A stretch of 64,000 bases of DNA from CAVVYV01 sp963752585 (GTDB taxonomy: Bacteria > Actinomycetota > Thermoleophilia > Solirubrobacterales > 70-9), in contig CAVVYV010000008.1 in NCBI GenBank assembly GCA_963752585.1, positions 248,001 through 312,000 of the forward strand, read 5' to 3'. Position 1 is the stretch's first letter. Each line of letters starts with the position of its first letter. Positions 42,871-51,200 of this stretch are shown in pieces. Both the position numbers and the translations under genes were made by a program. The notes below the pieces were generated by a model, which was not told the origin of the DNA, made no database searches, and worked only from the letters and a program-made list of their open reading frames with translations.

Positions 42871-44832
42871 CAGTAGGCCCGCCACCAGCAAGTCAGATAG
42901 GACAGTAGTCCGAAACCTCCCACCGCAGAGCACGCCACACGAAAGCGCGTGTCCGGCCTTCTTGGTTGAGCCATGCATGGCCAGGCCATAACACGCCACC
43001 AAGAGCGGTCCCGATTACCCCTGCCGTCGCCAACAATCGATGCGTCGCCCGGGTCGGGAAGTTGGCGTCGGCGACGACGGCGGCTATCGGCTCAGGCGTG
43101 CAGCACGGACTAGCCAATGTCTGCGTGGCCCTATTTCGCCCCCGCGTTCTCTCCGCAATTTGCGCTGACTCCGCCCCGTGGGTCGACGCAAATAGCGAAC
43201 TCCGGCGGTCCCGCATGGGGCGAGCCATGAGAGTTTTTCGCTCATCGGCGTGTGAAAGGGGTGAGGGCGGTATCCGCCGTGGGAGAAACAGCATCGGAGC
43301 GGCTCACCGTCGGCTCGGGCGGCACGGTGCCGCGGAGACGACAGCTTCGGGTCCTCGCCCGCCGCTGGATGCAGGTCGTATCCAAGCCGGAGCTCTGCTG
43401 GATCGTCACTGCTGGGATCCTCGCGCCGGTGGTCGAGGCGGCAAGGTCGATGCGATCCGGCCTCGACCGTATAGGAGAGCCGCGGAGCTCGACAGGTCGG
43501 AGGTGCACGGGACCGCGCCGCTCCGAGCGGACTTGGCGCTCGCGCGCTCGGCTGCCGGACTGCGGACCTCGGAGGGCGCAACTCGTCGGGGTCTGCGTGA
43601 CCATCTCTGGCGTACGCCGATCCGGTGCGCCTTCACGGGCTGGTTAGCCGACGGAGAGGCGATTCATCTCCGCTCGATGCATTGTCGGGAACGGCCTCGG
43701 GCAACACCCTCGAAGCGGGACGAGCTCCGCCCGATTTGCCACAGGTTCTCGGGCGCTGCGCCGAACAGCGGCGACGCCGCCGCGGTCGTCCGCTGGTGGG
43801 CGGTCAACCAGTGCTCCAGACCGTACCTGAGTGAGCTGAGACCTCGAGCTCTTCGACGGTCGACATCGAGCCGGGACGCCGGCAGCTTCCGGCGACTGGC
43901 TCGAGACCCTAGTCCTCCGTGCGATTCAGCCGGCTGACGAGCTGCAAGGCCGCTGATGCCCGATCGCCGGCCGCTGTGCTGACCGCTGGTCTCGTCACGA
44001 CGATGCAGGTCGTCACAGCCCGAGCTCGTCAGGCGTTCGACCTTGCGCGCGTCGGCGCCCAGCTGCTCGATCGAGGGCCGCGGTTAGCGACACCGGTCGC
44101 TCTCGACGGGCTGCCTCGCGGTGAGTGCCGTCGACGGCGAGCCCGAGCCGGGCATTCGACGGTCGACGTGCACGAGCGAGCTCGACCCCGGGTCGAAAGG
44201 AGAACTTGGGATCTATGCGCCTCCACAGGTTTCACCAGGGCAGATGCCCGTGAGCTGGCAGCGTCGGCGCACGTGGCCCTTCAGTCGGCACGATGCGTCG
44301 CCACCTAGTCGAAGCAGCGAGACGCTGGACGCAGAATCAACTGCTCTCGGCGCATTCCCACCAGGGCCGCCCGACTCAGCTTCCGGAGTCGAGCGGTCCG
44401 GGACCTGCGAGCTCGAACTGAGCGAATCAGGAGCGTTGCCGGCACGAGATCGATCCGGCCCGATGACACTGCGCGCGAGGCGCTCGAGTCCGGTACCAGG
44501 CCGTGTGGGCTTCGCGCAACGCTCCCCTCGCAGGCCTGAACGGCAGGTCCTATCAGGATGATGGTACGCGAGACTCGAGTCGCCCTCGCAGAAGCTTGGA
44601 GGACCTTCGCGCCCACGAGTCGCCGGACATCGCCGAGATAGCGACTGACGGCCACAGGAGATGGCGCCGTCCGACGTGCCGCGGATGGCGCATCGCGTGT
44701 TATCGCTGAGGCGGGGCCTGATCTGCATCTTGGTCCTCCCGGGTTGGGTACATGTGTTGAAACCCGCACACGCGGGGTCGGTAGCGCGGCGACCCTATTC
44801 GTAATGAGCTGAGGGACCGAACTCTGGGCCGG
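42871..44832. other. About 2 kb without a supportable gene
   Basis: All six frames contain stops and the longest frames (up to about 320 codons) have no domain signature, ribosome site or consistent codon pattern. The GC content looks a few percent lower than in flanking genes. Palindromes are present: CCATGCATGG (42971-42980) overlapping ATGGCC-A-GGCCAT (42977-42989), and near the right end CCCGC-ACAC-GCGGG followed by GGGTCG...CGACCC (about 44763-44799). It may be a decayed mobile or accessory segment, or hold an untranslated RNA; nothing decides this. Confidence 0.5.
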
Positions 44833-45309
44833 CTAGGCCTGCCCGAGGCAGGCCTTGGTCTTCACCACCGTCTTGCCGAACACGCTGACGGCCTTGAGGC
44901 GGGTGTAGACGCGGCGGCCGCAGGCCTTGCGGACGCGGAAGGCCTGGACCTGGACCACGATCTCGGCGCAGGGGAGGTGGAAGCCGCACTCGGTCCCGGT
45001 GGCAGTGGCGAGAGCCTCGCCCCACTTCGTCCAGACCAGGCCCTCGAGGTTGACCCCGCCGGCGAAGGCGCCGCCGCGGCCGAAGTGGGCGCAGCGCTTG
45101 GGCTCGGCCCGCGCCCGGTACTTGTCGCCGGCCTTGCTGAGGCAGGGCAGGTAGGTCAGGGTCGGGCTGATCGGGGTGATCCGCTCGCTCGCCGCTTGGC
45201 GCGCCTCGCCCGTGGGCGGCCCGAGCCAGATCAGGACCGCGAGGGCGAGCGCCGCGGCCGCCAGGACCCTGGCAACCGATCGCGCGAGGAGGCTGAGCCG
45301 ACCCTGCAC
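44833..45309 (-). CDS. Secreted Cys-containing protein of unknown function
   Basis: A 158-residue protein with a signal anchor (RVLAAAALALAVLIWLG) and an Ala-rich region after it. The mature part has six Cys (YLPCLSKAGD, PKRCAHFGRGG, GTECGFHLPCAEIVV, VRKACGRRVY, KTKACLGQA), enough for three disulfides. GGVNLEGLVWTKWGEALA is a conserved-looking core. TAGGAT (45317-45322) lies 7 nt before the GTG start. It borders the gene-free 2-kb segment. No known family is recognised. Confidence 0.75.
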   Translation of the reverse strand: MQGRLSLLARSVARVLAAAALALAVLIWLGPPTGEARQAASERITPISPTLTYLPCLSKAGDKYRARAEPKRCAHFGRGGAFAGGVNLEGLVWTKWGEALATATGTECGFHLPCAEIVVQVQAFRVRKACGRRVYTRLKAVSVFGKTVVKTKACLGQA

Positions 45310-45377
45310 GGCAGCGATCCTACGGCGCCACCCGGACCCCGATTCCTCCGACCCGGCGCTGGGTTACGCCCGCCGGG

Positions 45378-46241
45378 CTACGCCGTCCCTGAGGCGAGGA
45401 GGACGCGGTTGGTGAAGCTCACCGGGCCGTCGCCGCCGATCCTCTCGCGGGTCGCCTCGGTGATCGCCGCCCAGGCCTCGGCCTGGACGTCCTCGGGGTG
45501 CGGCTCGATCATCGCCCTGATCGGCGGCGCGATCTCCTGGACGAAGGTGGTGAACTCCTCGGGCGATCCCCACTCGAAGGTGACCTCGACGTCCTCGACC
45601 TTGACGTCGGAGAAGCCGCCCCCTCCGAGCAGGCCGCCGATCGCCTCGTGGGTGGGGCGCGAGAGCGGGCCCGGCGTCCCCGGGGGCGGTGGCGGCACCT
45701 CGAGCTTCTTCATCACCGTCTGCATCGGGATCGCCAGGAACGGCACCTCCTCCGGCTGGCCCCAGGAGGCGATCGCCAACCGGCCGCCGGGCTTGAGGAA
45801 GCCCCGGACCTTGGCGGCGGCCCCCTCGCCGTCGGGCTCGAAGATGATCCCGAAGCGGGAGACGGCGGCGTCGAAGCTGTCATCGGGGAAGTCCAGGTCG
45901 ATCGCGCTCGATTCGACGAACTCGACGTTTTCGAGTCCGGCGGCGGAGGCGCGTTCGCGGCCGTAGGCGAGCATCTCGGCGGAGATGTCGCTGGCGACGA
46001 CGCTGCCCTCCGGGCCCGCGACCTTCGCTGCGGTGAGCGCGGGCTCGCCGTAGCCGGCGGCGACGTCCAACACTCGGCTGCCCGGCTCGACACCGGCGAG
46101 CTCGACCATCCGCTTGGCTAACGCCCTCGAGCCGACCCGTCGATCAGCTCCCCCCACTTCTGCCATCCGGTCGCGGCGCGGTCCCAGCTGCTTCTTCTGC
46201 CCGGTGCGGAACTCGACCGGGTCAATCGTCTTCCCCTCCAT
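45378..46241 (-). CDS. UbiE/Methyltransf_11-type SAM methyltransferase
   Basis: A 287-residue enzyme. Motif I is VLDVAAGYGEPALTAAKVAG, the acidic end of strand 2 is VVASDISAEMLAYGRERA, motif II is DLDFPDDSFDAAVSRFGI, and motif III is VRGFLKPGGRLAIASWG. The family methylates small molecules or lipids; the substrate is unknown. Residues 15-40 read QKKQLGPRRDRMAEVGGADR, which is out of frame: an extra C at 46187 and a compensating change near 46125 hide the expected GWQKWGELIDGSAR. GAAAGGTGAG precedes the ATG. Confidence 0.88.
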   Translation of the reverse strand: MEGKTIDPVEFRTGQKKQLGPRRDRMAEVGGADRRVGSRALAKRMVELAGVEPGSRVLDVAAGYGEPALTAAKVAGPEGSVVASDISAEMLAYGRERASAAGLENVEFVESSAIDLDFPDDSFDAAVSRFGIIFEPDGEGAAAKVRGFLKPGGRLAIASWGQPEEVPFLAIPMQTVMKKLEVPPPPPGTPGPLSRPTHEAIGGLLGGGGFSDVKVEDVEVTFEWGSPEEFTTFVQEIAPPIRAMIEPHPEDVQAEAWAAITEATRERIGGDGPVSFTNRVLLASGTA

Positions 46242-46340
46242 CTCTCACCTTTCGTCGCCTCGGGCGAACGCTACACCGATGATCCGGCAGGCGGAACGCA
46301 CGGGCGGACAGCCCCGGCGCGAAAATTCGTCGGTGTATTG

Positions 46341-46385
46341 CGGGTTTTCACCCACTGCGAACCCGTAAGCAGCGCGGATTACGGG
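46341..46385. promoter_or_regulatory. Two overlapping, mutually exclusive inverted repeats
   Basis: CGGGTT (46341-46346) pairs with AACCCG (46360-46365), and CCCGTAA (46362-46368) pairs with TTACGGG (46379-46385). They share the CCCG bases, so only one hairpin can form at a time. They lie 34 bp upstream of a 51-codon membrane protein gene, and could be an operator or an RNA switch. Confidence 0.35.
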
Positions 46386-46418
46386 CGGCCGTTCGACCCC
46401 TAACGTCAGGGCCACGAC

Positions 46419-46574
46419 ATGGACGTCGCGCTGACAGTGGTCATGTGGGTGGGATTCGCGATCGGGGCGCTGAATCTCGCCGCGATCGGGGGGCTCGCCC
46501 TCCTCTTCCTGCTCAACCAGGGCGGCCCCGCGCGGGACCCCGCGCCGGCGCGGGCAGCCTCACCACCCGCCTAG
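46419..46574 (+). CDS. 51-residue single-helix membrane protein
   Basis: ATG 46419 to TAG 46574. The sequence has one long hydrophobic helix (VVMWVGFAIGALNLAAIGGL and then ALLFLLN) and an Ala/Pro-rich C-terminal tail. Codon third positions are strongly G/C, as in real genes here. It lies between the methyltransferase and the DUF4389 gene, downstream of the paired inverted repeats. No family is recognised, and the protein is too short for confident assignment. Confidence 0.6.
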   Translation: MDVALTVVMWVGFAIGALNLAAIGGLALLFLLNQGGPARDPAPARAASPPA

Positions 46575-46621
46575 GCGGTCATCCTCCCCCCAGGCGCGGG
46601 CGGGGCTCCCCCGAGTCCCGC

Positions 46622-47275
46622 CTACTCCAGCGAGAACGGCGGGTAGCGGTCGGTCACCAGCAGGAACGCGTAGGCCTCCACCCGGAGCGCCCAGCGCAGC
46701 ACCCCGACGACGAAGTCGAAGAGGCTGCGGGGATAGCGGCCGGTGAACAGGATCGCGAACCAGGCGATGATCACGCTGACGACCGCGGCGATGAAGAGGA
46801 AGAAGAGGACGATGTAGTGCGGGATCGCGAGCAGCCACTTGACCAGCGGCATTCCCCGGGCGAGGTCGCTCTCGGCGTCGGGGTAGACGATCTCGAGGTG
46901 GACCGACTGCTGCTCGTCGGTTGAGGGGTACTGGTCGGTGAGCAGCCAGGCGTAGATGTGGACCCGGTTGGTGAACCGCAGCAGCTCCCGGTTCCAGTCG
47001 AACCACCAGCGCGGGTACTTCTTCCGGAAGAGGATCATCAGCAGCGGCGCGAACAGGAGAATCCCACCGGACGCGACAATCGTCGTGGTCGCGTCGTTCG
47101 CGCCGCCCCAGTCGAAGTTGAACGTCTCGCCCGAGACCGCGGCGAGCACGATCGCGATCGGGATCACCGTGAACAGGCGGAAGAAGGTGGTCAGCCGGTT
47201 CAGCTCCCGGTCGGGATAGTCGACCGAGTAGGTCAGCGGATACGGCTCTGCTGGGCCAGGTTGGGCGGCTTCCAT
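46622..47275 (-). CDS. DUF4389-type membrane protein
   Basis: A 217-residue protein with repeated half-domains. The N-terminal part has LNRLTTFFRLFTVIPIAIVL and ILFRKKYPRWWFDWNRELLR, FTNRVHIYAWLLTDQYPS. The second half has MPLVKWLLAIPHYIVLFFLF and ILFTGRYPRSLFDFVVGVLR, WALRVEAYAFLLVTDRYPPF. The paired FxxRYP and WxxR..AYxxLLTDxYP blocks are typical of DUF4389. Function is unknown, and about four membrane helices are expected. GGAGG lies close before the ATG. Confidence 0.85.
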   Translation of the reverse strand: MEAAQPGPAEPYPLTYSVDYPDRELNRLTTFFRLFTVIPIAIVLAAVSGETFNFDWGGANDATTTIVASGGILLFAPLLMILFRKKYPRWWFDWNRELLRFTNRVHIYAWLLTDQYPSTDEQQSVHLEIVYPDAESDLARGMPLVKWLLAIPHYIVLFFLFIAAVVSVIIAWFAILFTGRYPRSLFDFVVGVLRWALRVEAYAFLLVTDRYPPFSLE

Positions 47276-47368
47276 CGGTGCTCCTCCCTCGGGCGGATTA
47301 CGGGCTCACCGTAGTCCACGGACCGGCGGGCAAAAAAGACGCCCGCGGCAATCGAGGATGATTCGCCG

Positions 47369-48229
47369 ATGGCTCGCCGGGTCGCCTTCCTCGACGTCTT
47401 CGCCGAGCGGCCGCTGGCCGGCAACGGCCTCGCCGTGGTCGACGACGCCGATGGCGTCCCCGATGAGGTGATGCTCGCCTTCGCTCGCGAGACCCGCCTC
47501 GCGGAGACCGCCTTCGTCCAGTCGCCCGGCGAGCCGGGCGCCGACTACCGAAACCGGATCTGGGACATGCGCAAGGAGCTTCCCTTCGCCGGTCATCCCT
47601 CGCTCGGGACGGCGGTGGCGGTGACGCGCTGGCGCGGGCTGGAGGAGGCGAGCCTGGTCCAGCAGACCGGCGCCGGGCTTCAGCCGGTCGAGGTACGTGC
47701 CGCGGGCGAGCGATGGAGCGCGACGATGCTCCAGAACGAGCCAGAGTTCGGCGAGGAGCTCGACCGCGCGGCGGTGATGGCGGCGATCGGCCTCGAGGCG
47801 GCCGACGCCCATCCCGAGCTTTCGCCCCAGATCGTCTCCACCGGGGTCCCCATCCTGGTCGTGCCGGCGGCGGAGGCCGGGGTGCTCGGCCGCGTCCGCC
47901 CCGACTGGCCCGCGATCGATCGGCTGATCCATCCTCGGTCTGCGATCGTCCTCTACCTCGCCTGGTGCGAGCCCGACGCCGAACGGGCCAAGGCGCGCTC
48001 GTTCACGGGCAGCGCCGAGATGGGCGAGGACCCGGCGACGGGGTCGGCGGCCGGCGCCCTATGCGCCTACCTCGCCGAGGGCCGTGGCAGCGGGCGCCTC
48101 ATGATCTCCCAGGGCGAGGAGATCGGGCGACCGAGCGTGCTCGAGGCCGAGATCGAGGGCGACCGGCCGCGGGTCGGAGGTGACGTGATCCCCCTGATCG
48201 ACGGAACTGTGGAGCTCCCAGGCGGATAG
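47369..48229 (+). CDS. PhzF-family isomerase/epimerase
   Basis: A 286-residue protein of the PhzF/diaminopimelate-epimerase fold. The family motifs are RRVAFLDVFAERPLAGN at the start, the catalytic Glu in RLAETAFVQ, MRKELPFAGHPSLGTAVAV, and EDPATGSAAGALCAYLAEG near the C-terminus. It likely isomerises a small metabolite; PhzF itself acts in phenazine biosynthesis, but no phenazine genes are here. ATG 47369 is 10 nt after a GATGAT-like sequence. It is divergent from the DUF4389 gene. Confidence 0.9.
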   Translation: MARRVAFLDVFAERPLAGNGLAVVDDADGVPDEVMLAFARETRLAETAFVQSPGEPGADYRNRIWDMRKELPFAGHPSLGTAVAVTRWRGLEEASLVQQTGAGLQPVEVRAAGERWSATMLQNEPEFGEELDRAAVMAAIGLEAADAHPELSPQIVSTGVPILVVPAAEAGVLGRVRPDWPAIDRLIHPRSAIVLYLAWCEPDAERAKARSFTGSAEMGEDPATGSAAGALCAYLAEGRGSGRLMISQGEEIGRPSVLEAEIEGDRPRVGGDVIPLIDGTVELPGG

Positions 48230-48341
48230 AGCAAGCGCGCGTGGCGCCGAAACTACCTCCAAAATGACCATTTCGCGGGGGGCCGGGGGCGGGTAAAGTG
48301 ATCCGGCCATCTCTTGGGGGAGAAGGAGACTGAAGGGCATC

Positions 48342-49394
48342 GTGAAGCTCCGCGAGTACCTCGCGGCCAGGCACGATCCGTACGCGGGCGGGGACCTGGA
48401 GAACGCGCGCCGCCTCGGCGCCTTTCTCTGGCTGCTCGGAGCCGCGCTGGTCGCCGGCCTGCTGCCGTTCAGCCCCCCGACCGCCGAGGTCGGCGACGCC
48501 GGCTGGGTGATCGCCTGGTTCATGGTCGCGGCCGCCTGCGGCGTCGCCTACGCGCTCCACCGGGGCTGGCTTCGCAGCTGGCGGGGCCTCTTGATCCCCT
48601 CCTACGCGAGCGTCGTCGGGGTCTGCGTGATGCAGTGGCTGGCCGGAGGGGTCGAGGCTCCCTACGAGGTGCTGCTCCTGCTGCCGCTGGGCTTCACCGC
48701 CGCGACCCAGCCCCCGCGCGAGATCGCCGCCTTCCTCGTCGTCATCGGGCTCGCCCTTGCCGCCCCGTACCTCTACGACCGCTGGGATGCGGACGCGGTG
48801 GGCGCGGACGCCGCCAGGTTCGTGATCTGGTCCGGGCTGGCGGTGGCGGCGAACGTGCTGATGAGCGGCGTCCGTGACCAGCGGATCTTGGCGGCGCGGC
48901 AGGAGGCCCATGCCCGGGAGGAGGCGAGGGTGGACCCGCTCACCGGGCTCCACAACCGCCGCGCCTTCAACGAGATGCTCGAGGCCGAGGTGATGCGGGC
49001 GCGCCGCGCCCAGCTGCCGCTGTCGGTCGGGATGGTCGACATCGACAACTTCAAGGAGATCAACGAGCGCTGGAGCTACGCCGAGGGAGACCGCTGCCTC
49101 CAGGACGTCGCCGACACGATGCGGAGCTCCCTCCGCGACCCGGACGTGCTGTTCAGATGGGGAGGGGACGAGTTCGCGGTGGTCCTCACCGGCGCGCCGA
49201 GCGGGGGCGCGGAAGCGGTCGGGGAGAGGCTCAGCAGCGAGGTCGACGCCGCCTGCCGCCGCCCCGACGGCGAGCCGATCACCCTCCGCTTCGCCGTCGC
49301 CGAGCTCAACGGCGACATGCAGATCCACGAGCTGGTCGCGGAGGCGGGGAGGGCGCTGACCGCGACGAAGGCGGGGCAGCAGCGCCGCCGCTAG
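48342..49394 (+). CDS. Membrane diguanylate cyclase (GGDEF)
   Basis: A 350-residue protein with about six N-terminal hydrophobic segments (LLGAALVAGLLPF, GWVIAWFMVAAACGVAYAL, IAAFLVVIGLALAAPYL). The cyclase domain reads DPLTGLHNRRAFNEMLEAEV, VGMVDIDNFKEINERW and RWGGDEFAVVLTG. RDPD stands five residues before GGDEF, the RxxD inhibitory site. It should make c-di-GMP; no EAL or HD-GYP partner or PilZ receptor is visible in the window. The GTG start is at 48342. A second cyclase lies at 5.7 kb. Confidence 0.9.
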   Translation: MKLREYLAARHDPYAGGDLENARRLGAFLWLLGAALVAGLLPFSPPTAEVGDAGWVIAWFMVAAACGVAYALHRGWLRSWRGLLIPSYASVVGVCVMQWLAGGVEAPYEVLLLLPLGFTAATQPPREIAAFLVVIGLALAAPYLYDRWDADAVGADAARFVIWSGLAVAANVLMSGVRDQRILAARQEAHAREEARVDPLTGLHNRRAFNEMLEAEVMRARRAQLPLSVGMVDIDNFKEINERWSYAEGDRCLQDVADTMRSSLRDPDVLFRWGGDEFAVVLTGAPSGGAEAVGERLSSEVDAACRRPDGEPITLRFAVAELNGDMQIHELVAEAGRALTATKAGQQRRR

Positions 49395-49412
49395 GCGCTC
49401 GGCTCAGGCGAC

Positions 49413-49992
49413 TCAGACGACCTGGCCGACTCTACGGATGACGAAGGCCTTGGCGAAGTCGGTGAACCCCTGCAGTCAACGCCCAGATGCCGGCGAAGAC
49501 CAGGAGCACGTACTGCTTCTCGATGAAGAACTGGCCGGCGGTCCAGAAGGCGAGGATGATCATCAGGATCCCCGCGATCAGGCCGAGCCACCAGAGATCG
49601 TTCAGCTCCCTGGTCGCGAACGCCTGGATCACCCAGAAGACGCCGACGAGGAGGAAGAGGAAGCCGAGGATGTCGGCGATCGCCGCGAAGGTGTTCTCGG
49701 GGCTGATGAACGCGAGCACCGCCGCCACCAGCATGAAGAAGCCGAAGATCCAATAGAGCCAGCGCAGGCCGCCGGGAATCAGCGACGAGATCGCGAAGAT
49801 CTGGACCGCGGTGAGGAAGAACATCACGCCGATCAGCACCCCGACGGTCGTGATCGAGGCCTGGTCGAACTGGAGGATCACCAACCCGACCGCGACCCAG
49901 AAGATTCCGGCCACCAGCCACAGCCACCAAAGCCGGGAGATGTCGCGGACCGCTTCCCGGGCCTCCGCTCCGCCGCCAAGACCACTCTCCAT
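49413..49992 (-). CDS. HdeD/DUF308-family membrane protein, one frame break
   Basis: About 190 residues and six hydrophobic segments (LWWLWLVAGIFWVAVGLVI, GVLIGVMFFLTAVQIFAI, LRWLYWIFGFFMLVAAVLAF, ILGFLFLLVGVFWVIQAF, LWWLGLIAGILMIILAFW and YVLLVFAGIWAL). This series with acidic-loop spacing matches HdeD-like acid-resistance proteins. An extra C at 49475 (TTGACTGC) breaks the frame; without it the end reads GIWALMQGFTDFAKAFVIRR to a stop at 49413. Function in this organism is unknown. Confidence 0.85.
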
Positions 49993-50069
49993 CTCGTCTC
50001 TCCTCGGTCGCTTGAGCTTGGGAGGGACCCTACTTCACTCCGTCGCCTGGGTGAACGGTCCGCGAAAGC

Positions 50070-50342
50070 TCAGGCGACCACGAAGCTGACTTCGTCCTGG
50101 TAGCACCAGGACCAGTCCTCATACGGCTCGAGCGAGCTCACGATCGGGTGCCCGCTCGCTGCGGCGTGGGCGCTCGCGTGCTTGTTCGGCGATGAGTCGC
50201 AGCAGGCGACGAGGCCGCAGGTGCGGCAGACGCGGAGATGGACCCAGGTGGAGCCGATCTTCAGGCACTCCTCGCAGCCCGCGAACTCCTCCGGCTTCTC
50301 GACCTTGATCTGGTCGAGGTGGGTGCAGGTTGCGGCCTCCAT
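50070..50342 (-). CDS. UBP-type zinc-finger protein
   Basis: A 90-residue single-domain protein. Zinc-binding residues follow the ZnF-UBP pattern: TCTHLDQIKV, GCEECLKIGSTWVHLRVCRT, CGLVACCDSS and HASAHAAASGHPIV. In eukaryotes this domain binds the C-terminal Gly-Gly of ubiquitin; bacterial single-domain copies are common in actinobacteria and their ligand is unsettled. The Pup protein also ends in a Gly-Gly/Gly-Glu tail, so a Pup or modifier connection is a speculation only. It precedes the hydrolase gene's stop by 25 bp. Confidence 0.88.
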   Translation of the reverse strand: MEAATCTHLDQIKVEKPEEFAGCEECLKIGSTWVHLRVCRTCGLVACCDSSPNKHASAHAAASGHPIVSSLEPYEDWSWCYQDEVSFVVA

Positions 50343-50367
50343 CTCTTCGAGGGTAGCCGACAGGCGG

Positions 50368-51200
50368 TTACCGCTTGGCGAAGAAGGCCGCGAGCAGCTC
50401 GCCGACCTCCTCCGGCTCCTCCTCCTGGAGGAAGTGGCCGCAGTTCGGGAGCGCCGTCACCTCGGCCTGAGGCAGGTCGGACTTCACCCGCGACATCGTC
50501 TCGGCGATGTCGGGGAGGATCTTGTCCTCGGCGCCGTAGATCCCCCTGACCGGCCCTTCGAAGCCGGGCAGCCACTCGGCGATCTCGGCGAAGCCGTCGG
50601 GGTGCAGGCCGATGCCCGCGCGCGCCAGCGCTTCTCGATCGTCCTTCGAGGTGAAGGGCTTGGTGACGCCGGCCAGCACCTCGTCCGTGATCTTCGACTC
50701 GTCGCTGACCCCAAGCCGCATCGCCGCAGCCAGCCCCTCGTCACTGGTGGTCCGCTCGCGCGACTCGGGCGCGCTCAGCAGGTGACGAACTCGATCACCG
50801 CCGGCGAGAACTCCGGGTAGAGCAGGGTGTTCAGCAGCGCCAGGCTTTCGACCCGCTCCTTGCGGCCGAGCGCCCAGTGAACGCCGACCGGGCCGCCGAG
50901 GTCGTGCACGGCGAGTCCCAGCCGATCGATCTCGAGCCGCTCGAGGAAGCCGTCGATCGCCCGCTCGAACATCTCGAAGTCGTAGCGGCCGTCGGCCGGC
51001 TTGTCGGAGGCGCCGAACCCCGGCAGATCGAGGGCGATGACGCGGTTCGCGCCCGCGATCGGCGGCATCACGTTGCGCCACAGGAACGAGGAGGTGGGCC
51101 AGCCGTGGAGGAGCAGCACCGGCGGGCCCTCGCCGAGCTCGCGGTAGCCGAGGGTGAGGCCGTCCTCGAGTTCCAGCGTCTGGGTCGGTGGAGGGCTCAG
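50368..51200 (-). CDS. Alpha/beta-hydrolase (haloalkane dehalogenase/epoxide hydrolase-like), one frame break
   Basis: About 275 residues. HGW is in PPVLLLHGWPTSSFLW (oxyanion hole), and the nucleophile Asp is in AVHDLGGPVGVHWALG, as in haloalkane dehalogenases and epoxide hydrolases. A break near 50784 leads to the cap and C-terminus with DKILPDIAETMSRVKSDL and the catalytic His in PNCGHFLQEEEPEEVGELL. No ATG lies at the start; CTG 51200 overlaps the nrdJ stop by CTGA, so a non-standard CTG or a misread ATG is likely. It would be coupled to nrdJ. Confidence 0.75.

Noticed and set aside
42966..43937. 323-codon open frame in the gene-free segment
   Set aside because: The translation is Arg/Ser/Pro-rich with no domain p attern, no ribosome site or -10 hexamer, and equally long frames overlap it on both strands.
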